A program made the translations under genes and the position numbers. A stretch of DNA of 7,441 nucleotides from an uncultured Collinsella sp. (GTDB taxonomy: Bacteria > Actinomycetota > Coriobacteriia > Coriobacteriales > Coriobacteriaceae): contig CALKBB010000256.1 of the NCBI GenBank assembly GCA_937989795.1, positions 1 through 7,441 of the forward strand, read 5' to 3'. The notes under the pieces were generated by a model, which saw only the letters and a program-made list of their open reading frames with translations, was not told the origin of the DNA and did no database searches. Numbering within the stretch: the stretch's first letter is position 1; every line of letters starts with the position of its first letter. Below are positions 1 to 5,962 of the stretch, in pieces.

Positions 1-841
1 TACGCAGACCGGTGTTGAGCTCGATGTGGATTCCATCTTCGACGTTCAGGTCAAGCGCTTCCATGCCTACAAGCGCCAGCTCATGAACATCATGAAGGTG
101 ATGGACATCTACAACCGTCGCATCGCCGATCCCAACTTCCACGTGACGCCGACGACCTTCATCTTTAGCGGCAAGGCTGCCTCGAGCTACACCTTTGCCA
201 AGGAGACCATCCGCCTCATTAACTCCGTGGCCGACGTCATCAACAACGATGCCCGCGTCAACGAGGTCATGAAGGTCTGCTTTATCCCCAACTTCCGCGT
301 GAGCAACGCCCAGCTCATCTACCCCGCCGCCGAGATCTCGGAGCAGATTTCCACGGCCGGCAAGGAGGCCTCGGGCACGTCCAACATGAAGCTCATGATG
401 AACGGCGCCATTACGCTGGGTACCCTCGACGGCGCCAACATCGAGATCGCCGACCTGGCTGGACGCGAGAACGAGGCCATCTTTGGCCTGACCGCCCCCG
501 AGGTCGAGCAGCTCTGGGCATCCAACAGCTACTTTGCGTGGGATACGCTCAACGGCGACCGTGAGCGTCTGGGCCGCGTGATGGACGAGCTCAAGGACAA
601 CACCTTCGCGGGTCTTTCGGGCAACTTTGAGAGCATCTACAACGAGCTCATGAACAACAACGACCCCGACCTGGTCATGGCAGACTTCCGCAGCTACGTG
701 GATGCGTGGGAGAAGCTCACCGGCAGCTATGGCGACCAGGAGACCTGGAACCGCAAGGCCCTGCTCAACACCGCCTCGAGTGGCTGGTTCTCGTCCGACC
801 GCACCATTCGCGAGTACCGCGACGAGATCTGGCACGCGTAA
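1..841 (+). CDS. glgP: Glycogen/maltodextrin phosphorylase, C-terminal part (5' end outside window)
   Basis: This GT35 phosphorylase uses phosphate to release glucose-1-phosphate from the non-reducing ends of alpha-1,4-glucan in the cytoplasm. The frame is open from position 2, so the gene starts upstream; 279 residues are visible of a family length near 800. Visible residues 12-26 read IFDVQVKRFHAYKRQ, the conserved phosphate-site segment, keeping the Lys, Arg and Lys that match rabbit K568, R569 and K574. Rabbit has Glu where this protein has Ala (HAYK versus HEYK). EASGTSNMKLMMN fits the pyridoxal-phosphate attachment signature, with the PLP lysine at visible residue 130 (bases 389-391), followed by the usual NGAITLGTLDGANIE stretch. 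The C-terminus, FSSDRTIREYRDEIWHA then TAA, is a normal family ending, so the 3' end is complete. The GTG at 26 is an internal Val codon, not a start. It lies 108 bp upstream of glgC on the same strand, probably in one operon. Confidence 0.96.
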   Translation, partial: TQTGVELDVDSIFDVQVKRFHAYKRQLMNIMKVMDIYNRRIADPNFHVTPTTFIFSGKAASSYTFAKETIRLINSVADVINNDARVNEVMKVCFIPNFRVSNAQLIYPAAEISEQISTAGKEASGTSNMKLMMNGAITLGTLDGANIEIADLAGRENEAIFGLTAPEVEQLWASNSYFAWDTLNGDRERLGRVMDELKDNTFAGLSGNFESIYNELMNNNDPDLVMADFRSYVDAWEKLTGSYGDQETWNRKALLNTASSGWFSSDRTIREYRDEIWHA

Positions 842-878
842 AGGCGCGCGAGCTCCCCTATGCCAGCACGGCATTACT

Positions 879-909
879 CGACGGGCGTGACGTTGCGCCG
901 CGCCCGTCG
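879..909 (+). other. Inverted repeat / hairpin between glgP and glgC
   Basis: A perfect 9-bp inverted repeat, CGACGGGCG (879-887) and CGCCCGTCG (901-909), encloses a 13-nt loop. It would form a strong GC stem in the transcript. No run of T follows (CTAATGGG comes next), so it is not a convincing intrinsic terminator. It may be a processing or stability element that lets glgP and glgC accumulate at different levels; that role is inference. Confidence 0.5.
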
Positions 910-935
910 CTAATGGGTTTAGGAACATCGATGAC

Positions 936-943
936 AGAAGGAG
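936..943 (+). promoter_or_regulatory. Ribosome binding site of glgC
   Basis: AGAAGGAG lies six bases before the ATG at 950. It is a strong Shine-Dalgarno sequence and fixes the start of glgC. Confidence 0.85.
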
Positions 944-949
944 AAATCG

Positions 950-2098
950 ATGAGTAAGAAAGAATGCATCGCGATGCTCCTCGCAGGAGGACAGGGCAGC
1001 CGATTGGGGGCACTCACCCAAAAGATCGCTAAGCCGGCGGTTAGCTTTGGTGGCAAGTTCCGCATTATCGACTTTTCGCTCTCCAACTGCTCCAACTCGG
1101 GTATCGACACGGTGGGCGTTCTGACGCAGTATCGCCCCTACCTGCTGCATGCCTACGTGGGCTCCGGCGAGGCGTGGGATCTGGACAGCCGCGACGGCGG
1201 CGTGTCGATCCTGCCGCCGTACGAGACGCAGACCGGCGGCGCATGGGATGCGGGCACGGCCGACGCCATTACGCAGAACCTGGACTACATCAAGGCCAAC
1301 GACCCCAAGTACGTCCTGATTCTTTCGGGCGATCACCTGTATCGCATGGACTACCGCAAGATGCTCAAGACGCACATTGAGAACAACGCCGACCTCACGG
1401 TGAGCGTTATGCCCGTGCCGTGGGAGGAGGCCAACCGCTTTGGCATCCTGACCACCGACCCCGAGGACGGCCGCATCACCAAGTTCACCGAGAAGCCCGA
1501 TAAGCCCGATTCGAATCTCGCGTCCATGGGCATCTACATCTTCTCGGCCGACGTGCTGATCGAGGCGCTCGAGGAGGACGCTCTGGACCAGCGCTCGAGC
1601 CACGACTTTGGCAAGGACATCATCCCCAAGCTGCTCGGCGAGGGCAAGCGCCTGTACAGCTACGAGTTCCACGGCTTTTGGAAGGACGTCGGCACCATCG
1701 CCAGCTTCCACGAGACCTCGATGGACCTGCTGGGCAACAACCCCGAGTTCGATCTGTTTGACAAGAACTTCCCCATCATGTCCAACATCACCACGCGTCC
1801 GCCGCACTACATTGGCCCGGACGGCCGCCTGGACGACTGCCTGGTCTCCAACGGCTGCAAGATCTACGGCACCGCGCGCCACTCGATCCTTTCGACCGAT
1901 GTCATCATCGAGGAGCGCGCTGTGGTCGAGGACTCCGTGCTGCTGCCGGGTGCGCACGTTAAGAGCGGTGCGCACATCTGCCGCGCTATTTTGGGCGAGA
2001 ACTCCACGGTCGAAGAGGGCGTGAAGCTCGGCTCTGTCGATACCACCAAGGATACGGCCGTCGTTGGAAATGACGTCGTTATCGGGAAGGGGGAATGA
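950..2098 (+). CDS. glgC: Glucose-1-phosphate adenylyltransferase (ADP-glucose pyrophosphorylase), catalytic subunit
   Basis: GlgC converts ATP and glucose-1-phosphate to ADP-glucose and pyrophosphate, the committed step of bacterial glycogen synthesis. The protein has 382 residues, close to Bacillus-type GlgC and shorter than the 431 of E. coli. The nucleotide-binding signature LLAGGQGSRLGALT is at residues 10-23, followed by AKPAV (27-31) and FRIIDFSLSN. K25 aligns with E. coli K39, the fructose-1,6-bisphosphate-site lysine. GDHLYRMDY starts at residue 127, with D128 matching the catalytic Asp142 of E. coli. EKP at 181-183 supplies K182, matching the glucose-1-phosphate lysine K195, and ASMGIYIF follows. 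From about residue 290 there are hexapeptide-like repeats (for example IYGTARHSILSTDVIIEE), the left-handed beta-helix used for allostery and oligomerisation. The ATG at 950 has a strong ribosome site. The stop codon lies four bases before the glgD start, so the two are very likely translationally coupled. Confidence 0.97.
   Translation: MSKKECIAMLLAGGQGSRLGALTQKIAKPAVSFGGKFRIIDFSLSNCSNSGIDTVGVLTQYRPYLLHAYVGSGEAWDLDSRDGGVSILPPYETQTGGAWDAGTADAITQNLDYIKANDPKYVLILSGDHLYRMDYRKMLKTHIENNADLTVSVMPVPWEEANRFGILTTDPEDGRITKFTEKPDKPDSNLASMGIYIFSADVLIEALEEDALDQRSSHDFGKDIIPKLLGEGKRLYSYEFHGFWKDVGTIASFHETSMDLLGNNPEFDLFDKNFPIMSNITTRPPHYIGPDGRLDDCLVSNGCKIYGTARHSILSTDVIIEERAVVEDSVLLPGAHVKSGAHICRAILGENSTVEEGVKLGSVDTTKDTAVVGNDVVIGKGE
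2085..2095 (+). promoter_or_regulatory. Ribosome binding site of glgD, inside the glgC 3' end
   Basis: GGAAGGGGGAA sits inside the last codons of glgC, about seven bases before the ATG at 2103. It supports 2103 as the glgD start rather than the in-frame TTG at 2064, and implies translational coupling between glgC and glgD. Confidence 0.7.
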
Positions 2099-2102
2099 TC
2101 CG

Positions 2103-3230
2103 ATGATCAATCGCAAGGCCATCGGTTATATCACCGCTAACTACTCTTCGACCTACGGCAGCGTGCTGCTCAAGGACCGCCCCATCGCGTCCGTTCCGTT
2201 TTTGGGCCGCTACCGCCTGATCGACTTTCCGCTGTCCAACATGATGAATGCCGGCATTAAGACCGTCGGCGTCGTCATGCCGGGCAACTACCGCTCGCTG
2301 ATCGACCACGTGGGCTCGGGTAAGGACTGGGGCCTGGACCGCAAGAAGGGCGGCCTGTTCATGGTGCCCGGCAACGCGTATGGCACCACCAAGGGCGGCA
2401 TGCGCTTCCTGCTGCGCGACATCATCTCCAACAAGACGCTGTTCCAGCGCTCGGACATGCCCTATGTTGTGATGATGGGCACCAACATCATCTTTAATAT
2501 GGACCTCAACACCATCATCGACGCGCACGAGAACTCCGGTGCCCAGATGACCGTGGTGTACTGCAAGGCCACGCGCAACGTCGATGACGAGACCAAGCTC
2601 GAGATTAACGAGAACGGTCGCCTGACGGGCGTGAGCGCTGGCGTCGTGTACGGCGACAACGCCTCTATGGACTGCTGCATCGTCAACCGCGATACGCTGC
2701 TCGAGATTATCGACCACTACCAGGCCGCCGACTATCTGGACCTGCTCGAGGCACTCCAGGGCGACTTTGGCAACATCGACGTATGCAGCTACGAGTACAA
2801 GGGCGAGCTCGTGGGCGTGTTTAGCGAGAAGTCGCTGTACCGTCGCAGCATGGACCTGCTCGACCAGACAGTGGCCGACCAGCTCTTCGATCCCGAGCGC
2901 CCGATTCTGACCAAGGCTCACGACGTGCCGCCTTCGCGCTATGCGACCGGCAGCCACGCGTGCAACTCGATCATCTCGGCCGGCTGCATCATCAAGGGCA
3001 CCGTGCGTAACTCGATCCTGTCGCGCGGCGTCGTGGTCGAGGAAGGCGCTTCGGTGACTAACTCGATCATCAACCAGAGCTGCATCATCAAGAGCGGCGC
3101 ACGCGTCGAGAACGCCATTCTGGACAAGAACAACGTGGTTCCCACCAACACCGAGCTTCGCGGCACGCCCGAGAACATCCTGGTGCTGGGCAAGGCTCCG
3201 TTAACTTCCGACACCACCATCGTACGTTAA
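2103..3230 (+). CDS. glgD: GlgD, non-catalytic (regulatory) paralogue of ADP-glucose pyrophosphorylase
   Basis: GlgD is a GlgC-related subunit. In Bacillus/Geobacillus and other Firmicutes it forms a heteromeric enzyme with GlgC and raises its activity. This protein has 375 residues from the ATG at 2103 (MINRKAIGYITANYSS). The fold is recognisable: RPIASVPFLGRYRLIDFPLSN near residues 25-45, MNAGIKTVGV next, and hexapeptide-like repeats with many Ile, Cys and Ser from about residue 275 (CNSIISAGCIIKGTV, NSIINQSCIIKSGA). The catalytic parts are degraded. The glycine-rich GGxGxRL loop of GlgC is replaced by ITANYSSTYGSVLL, and the GDHLYRMDY segment reads GTNIIFNMDL, so the catalytic Asp is Asn. 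These losses are typical of GlgD and suggest no independent catalysis. It lies between glgC and glgA. The upstream TTG at 2064 would add 13 residues that overlap glgC and do not resemble the family N-terminus. Confidence 0.95.
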   Translation: MINRKAIGYITANYSSTYGSVLLKDRPIASVPFLGRYRLIDFPLSNMMNAGIKTVGVVMPGNYRSLIDHVGSGKDWGLDRKKGGLFMVPGNAYGTTKGGMRFLLRDIISNKTLFQRSDMPYVVMMGTNIIFNMDLNTIIDAHENSGAQMTVVYCKATRNVDDETKLEINENGRLTGVSAGVVYGDNASMDCCIVNRDTLLEIIDHYQAADYLDLLEALQGDFGNIDVCSYEYKGELVGVFSEKSLYRRSMDLLDQTVADQLFDPERPILTKAHDVPPSRYATGSHACNSIISAGCIIKGTVRNSILSRGVVVEEGASVTNSIINQSCIIKSGARVENAILDKNNVVPTNTELRGTPENILVLGKAPLTSDTTIVR

Positions 3231-3261
3231 CGTTGGCACCGCAACATCGCTCGTAACAGGT

Positions 3262-3297
3262 AGAATAGCCGCCCGGTTAGCGCCAGGCGGCTATTCT
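3262..3297 (+). other. Strong inverted repeat in the glgD-glgA leader
   Basis: A perfect 12-bp inverted repeat, AGAATAGCCGCC (3262-3273) and GGCGGCTATTCT (3286-3297), has a 12-nt loop. It fills most of the 90-bp gap between glgD and glgA and ends 13 bases before the glgA ribosome site. CGAATTGC follows rather than a T-run, so termination in the classical intrinsic way is unlikely. A role in RNA processing, mRNA stability or control of glgA translation is inference. A -10-like TAGAAT (3261-3266) overlaps the left arm, but I see no well-spaced -35. Confidence 0.6.
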
Positions 3298-3309
3298 CGA
3301 ATTGCAACA

Positions 3310-3316
3310 TGGGAGA
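3310..3316 (+). promoter_or_regulatory. Ribosome binding site that sets the glgA start
   Basis: TGGGAGA is followed by a short spacer and the ATG at 3321. The other in-frame ATG at 3309 overlaps this site and has no purine-rich sequence upstream (GAATTGCAAC), so 3321 is the preferred start. Confidence 0.7.
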
Positions 3317-3320
3317 CAAT

Positions 3321-5621
3321 ATGGCAGATTCCAGCAAAAAGATGCAGATCGTGTTTGCCTCGGCCGAGTGCGCACCGTTTGTAAAGACCGGTGGCCTGGG
3401 CGACGTGGCGGGCTCGCTGCCTGCGGCGCTCGTGCGCGCCGGCGCCGAGGTTATCGTGATGGTGCCCAAGTACGCCACCATCAAGGACGAGTACAAGGCG
3501 CAGATGGAGCACTTCTCCGACTTTTACGTGAGCCTGGGCTGGCGCAATGAGTACTGTGGACTCGAGAAGCTCGAGCACGACGGCGTCACCTATATGTTCA
3601 TCGACAACGAACGCTACTTTGCGCGCGACTATCCGTACGGCTTCTTTGACGACGGCGAGCGTTTTGCGTTCTTCTCCAAGGCCATCACCGAGAGCCTGCA
3701 GCACCTGCCGGCCGGCTTTGAGTGCGACATCCTGCATTGCAACGACTGGCAGACGGCACTGGCACCAGTGTTCTTACGCGAGTTCTACCAGGGCCTGCCG
3801 CTGTACGACCGCGTCAAGACCGTGTTCTCGATCCACAACGTGGCGTTCCAGGGCCAGTTTAGCGACACCGTGATGGAGGACATCCTGGGTGTGGCGCATA
3901 TTCCGGCGGCCGCCTCGCAGCTGCGCTGCGACGCCTGCAGCATCAACTACATGCTGGGCGCGCTGCACTATGCCGACGCCATCACAACGGTGAGCCCCAC
4001 CTATGCGGGCGAGATCCAGACGCCCGAGTTTGGCGAGGGCCTGGACGGCGTACTGCGCGAGCGCTCCTACGCACTGCAGGGCATCCTCAACGGCATTGAC
4101 GTGGCGGCCTTTGACCCGGCAACCGACAAGCGCATTGCCGCCAACTACACGGTTGAAGACCGTTCCGGCAAGGCCGTGTGCAAGGCCAAACTGCAGGAAG
4201 AGCTGGGGCTCGAGGTTCGCGACGACCGCCCGCTCATGGTGATGGTCACGCGCCTGACGCGCCAGAAGGGCATGGACCTGGTCATGTACGCGCTCGACCG
4301 CATCCTGGCCGGCGGCGTTCAGGTGGCCGTGCTGGGCACCGGCGACCGCGACTACGAGGACGGCCTGCGCTACTTCCAGGACAAGTACCCCGGCACCATG
4401 GCCGCGCGCATCGAGTTTGACCCGGCGCTATCGCAGCGCATGTACGCCGCCGCCGACATGTTCCTGATGCCTTCGAAGTTTGAGCCCTGCGGCCTGTCGC
4501 AGATCATCGCCATGCGCTACGGCACCCTGCCCATCGTGCGCGAAACCGGTGGCCTGAAGGACACCGTGCAGCCGTACAACGAGTTTACCGGCGAGGGCAC
4601 GGGCTTCTCGTTTACCAACTTTAACGGCGACGAGATGGGCGACGCCGTGTTCCGCGCGGCACGCCTGTTCTGGGATAACCGCGAGGCATGGAACCAGCTG
4701 GTCACGCAGGCCATGAGCCAGGACTTTAGCTGGACGCGCTCGGCCGACAAGTATCTGGACCTGTACTTCTTTATGCACCCGGAGATCGAGAGGCCGGTGG
4801 CTGTGGAGGCTGCGACTGAGGAGCCTGAGGCTGTTGAGGAGCCGGTTGCCGCTAAGGCCGAGCCTGCGGCGACCGTTAAGGAGCCCGCTGCTGTTGAGGA
4901 GCCCAAGGCCGAGGAGAAGCCGGCTGCCGATGCCGAAGTTAAGCCCGCAGCGAAACCTGCCGCTAAGAAGACGACCACCCGCAAGACAACGGCTAAGAAG
5001 GCCACGACCACGAAGGCCGCTGCTAGCAAGACTAGCGCCGCTAAGGCAACTACTGCCAAGGCAACGACCACGCGCAAGCGCACGACCGCCGCTGCCAAGA
5101 AGGCCGCTGAGGCCGAGGCCGCTCCCGAGGTAAAGGCCGAGGCTAAGCCTGCGGCAAAGGCTCCGGCCAAGACTGCTGCCAAGAAGACGACCGCGACCAA
5201 GACCACGACTGCCAAGAAGGCCGCGGCTACGAAGTCGACGACCAAAAAGGCCGCCTCGACTAAGGCAGCCGCAAAGCCGGCCGCCAAGGTCGAGGAGACG
5301 CCCGCCGAGCCCAAGGGCAAGGCAGCTGTCGAGGCAATGCCGGCCGCCAAGACCACCACGCGCAAGCGCACTACCACGACGGCCAAAAAGGCCACGACCA
5401 AGGCTGCTGCTCCCAAAGCAGAGGCTAAGGCCGAGGACAAGCCCGCAGTAAAGGCCGAGCCGGCACCGAAGGCTGCTGAGATCAAGACCGCTCCGAAGGC
5501 TACGGCAAAGACCGAGCCCGCCAAGGAGGCCCCGGTCTCCCCCGCCGCTAAGACTGAGGAAAAGGCTCCGACCAAGAAGACCTCCGTCCGTAAGGCAACG
5601 GCCACCCGCAAGCGCCACTAA
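3321..5621 (+). CDS. glgA: Glycogen synthase (ADP-glucose type, GT5) with a long Lys/Ala/Thr-rich C-terminal extension
   Basis: GlgA transfers glucose from ADP-glucose to the non-reducing end of alpha-1,4-glucan. From the ATG at 3321 the protein has 766 residues, against about 480 for the family. Residues 1 to about 490 are a full GT5/GT-B enzyme: APFVKTGGLGDVAGSLP with the ADP-glucose lysine at K22, CNDWQTAL, SIHNVAFQG, TRLTRQKGMD with R311 and K316 matching E. coli R300 and K305, and FEPCGLSQI with the conserved glutamate at 388, then TGGLKDTV. From about residue 491 the frame runs without interruption into about 275 residues of low complexity. The first part is Glu/Pro/Ala-rich and acidic. 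Then come Lys/Ala/Thr blocks, with TTTRK(R)TT motifs near residues 551, 582 and 678, ending in TRKRH. The tail resembles histone H1-like and actinobacterial HU tails, so binding to a polyanion or a disordered linker role is possible; this is inference. In the tail GCT alanine codons become more frequent than in the catalytic part. A hairpin precedes the gene and a terminator follows it. Confidence 0.95.
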   Translation: MADSSKKMQIVFASAECAPFVKTGGLGDVAGSLPAALVRAGAEVIVMVPKYATIKDEYKAQMEHFSDFYVSLGWRNEYCGLEKLEHDGVTYMFIDNERYFARDYPYGFFDDGERFAFFSKAITESLQHLPAGFECDILHCNDWQTALAPVFLREFYQGLPLYDRVKTVFSIHNVAFQGQFSDTVMEDILGVAHIPAAASQLRCDACSINYMLGALHYADAITTVSPTYAGEIQTPEFGEGLDGVLRERSYALQGILNGIDVAAFDPATDKRIAANYTVEDRSGKAVCKAKLQEELGLEVRDDRPLMVMVTRLTRQKGMDLVMYALDRILAGGVQVAVLGTGDRDYEDGLRYFQDKYPGTMAARIEFDPALSQRMYAAADMFLMPSKFEPCGLSQIIAMRYGTLPIVRETGGLKDTVQPYNEFTGEGTGFSFTNFNGDEMGDAVFRAARLFWDNREAWNQLVTQAMSQDFSWTRSADKYLDLYFFMHPEIERPVAVEAATEEPEAVEEPVAAKAEPAATVKEPAAVEEPKAEEKPAADAEVKPAAKPAAKKTTTRKTTAKKATTTKAAASKTSAAKATTAKATTTRKRTTAAAKKAAEAEAAPEVKAEAKPAAKAPAKTAAKKTTATKTTTAKKAAATKSTTKKAASTKAAAKPAAKVEETPAEPKGKAAVEAMPAAKTTTRKRTTTTAKKATTKAAAPKAEAKAEDKPAVKAEPAPKAAEIKTAPKATAKTEPAKEAPVSPAAKTEEKAPTKKTSVRKATATRKRH
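4791..5618 (+). repeat. Low-complexity Lys/Ala/Thr/Glu/Pro tail region of glgA
   Basis: This stretch encodes the extension after the catalytic domain, which ends near MHPEIE. Its first part (about 4791-4950) is rich in Glu, Pro and Ala. The rest is Lys/Ala/Thr-rich with Arg. Three related blocks can be seen: KKTTTRKTTAKK at 4965-5000, TTTRKRTTAAAKK at 5064-5102 and KTTTRKRTTTTAKK at 5349-5390. At DNA level the last two share ACCACGCGCAAGCGCAC, which suggests internal duplication. Acidic spacers (AEAEAAPEVKAE, VEETPAEPKG) separate the basic blocks. No stop or frameshift is visible. The long minus-strand open frames over this region are a by-product of the biased composition. Confidence 0.8.
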
Positions 5622-5653
5622 TCCGGACGATTCAAACTTAATCCTCAACGCAA

Positions 5654-5682
5654 AAGAGGGCGCCCCAACCAGGCGCCCTCTT
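5654..5682 (+). terminator. Intrinsic terminator after glgA
   Basis: A perfect 11-bp stem, AAGAGGGCGCC (5654-5664) and GGCGCCCTCTT (5672-5682), closes a 7-nt loop and is followed by CTTGGTT, giving a short interrupted T-tract. It starts 32 bases after the glgA stop and probably ends the glg transcript. On the minus strand the same stem is followed by TTTTG, so it may work in both directions. Confidence 0.85.
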
Positions 5683-5714
5683 CTTGGTTGAACTTCTCTA
5701 GTAAAAAAGAAGCC

Positions 5715-5846
5715 CGGTTTACTACGACAAAATGGCTCCGGCTGACCACGGCGAGTAATCTACGAAATTGGCAACGCCTCTACCTGCGGTTTTAATATCA
5801 CGAAAATGACCGTGGTTGAGATCATTCAATTCGTCGTAGTAAACCG
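5715..5846. repeat. Large inverted-repeat element with 14-bp perfect arms; possible small RNA or dispersed repeat
   Basis: CGGTTTACTACGAC (5715-5728) and its exact reverse complement GTCGTAGTAAACCG (5833-5846) bracket 104 bp. A second nested pair, ACCACGG (5745-5751) and CCGTGGT (5810-5816), lies inside in the same register, so the strand could fold into a long two-tier stem. On the minus strand the outer arm is followed by GGGC and then TCTTTTTTAC (plus-strand A-run at 5703-5708), as expected at the 3' end of a terminated RNA of about 145 nt. On the plus strand a shorter T-run (ACTTTTGG) follows. No target-site duplication is visible and I recognise no known RNA family. It could equally be a palindromic intergenic repeat or the remnant of a small mobile element. 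Composition is AT-richer than the flanking genes. Confidence 0.6.
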
Positions 5847-5962
5847 AAGTACTTTTGGTTGGCTACAAATAGTATCGGTATAGATGTTTTTAAATATCGC
5901 GATAATTTGGGTGGTAAAACGATTTTCTAGGACAACCGTTCGCCGATGGTAAACGGATGTTG

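Noticed and set aside
931..957. Eight-codon leader peptide (MTEGEIDE) overlapping the glgC start
   Set aside because: The ATG at 931 has no ribosome site, and its reading frame spans the glgC ribosome site and start by chance. There is no regulatory codon pattern.
2064..2102. TTG start for glgD at 2064
   Set aside because: It overlaps glgC by 35 bases and adds residues unlike the family N-terminus. The ATG at 2103 has a good ribosome site and begins like known GlgD proteins.
2079..2957. 292-residue open frame on the minus strand across glgD
   Set aside because: It is the antisense shadow of glgD. Its translation is rich in Val, Ala, His and Leu with no recognisable motif, and glgD on the plus strand is a clear family member.
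3233..3266. Promoter for glgA made of TTGGCA (3233-3238) and TAGAAT (3261-3266)
   Set aside because: The spacer is 22 bp, well beyond the usual 16-18, and no better -35 is present. TAGAAT also falls in the hairpin arm, so it is not called a promoter.
3309..3320. ATG at 3309 as the glgA start
   Set aside because: No ribosome site precedes it and it overlaps the GGGAG that serves the ATG at 3321. The difference is only four residues.
4428..5648. Two long minus-strand open frames (406 and 364 residues) over the end of glgA
   Set aside because: They are composition artefacts of the Lys/Ala/Thr codon repeats. Translations are monotonous Leu/Gly/Ser- or Ala/Val-rich strings, without ribosome sites or family motifs.
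5715..5846. Transposon end or CRISPR-type repeat
   Set aside because: There is only one pair of arms, no repeated spacer pattern, no transposase and no visible target-site duplication. A mobile origin remains only one possibility for the inverted repeat.
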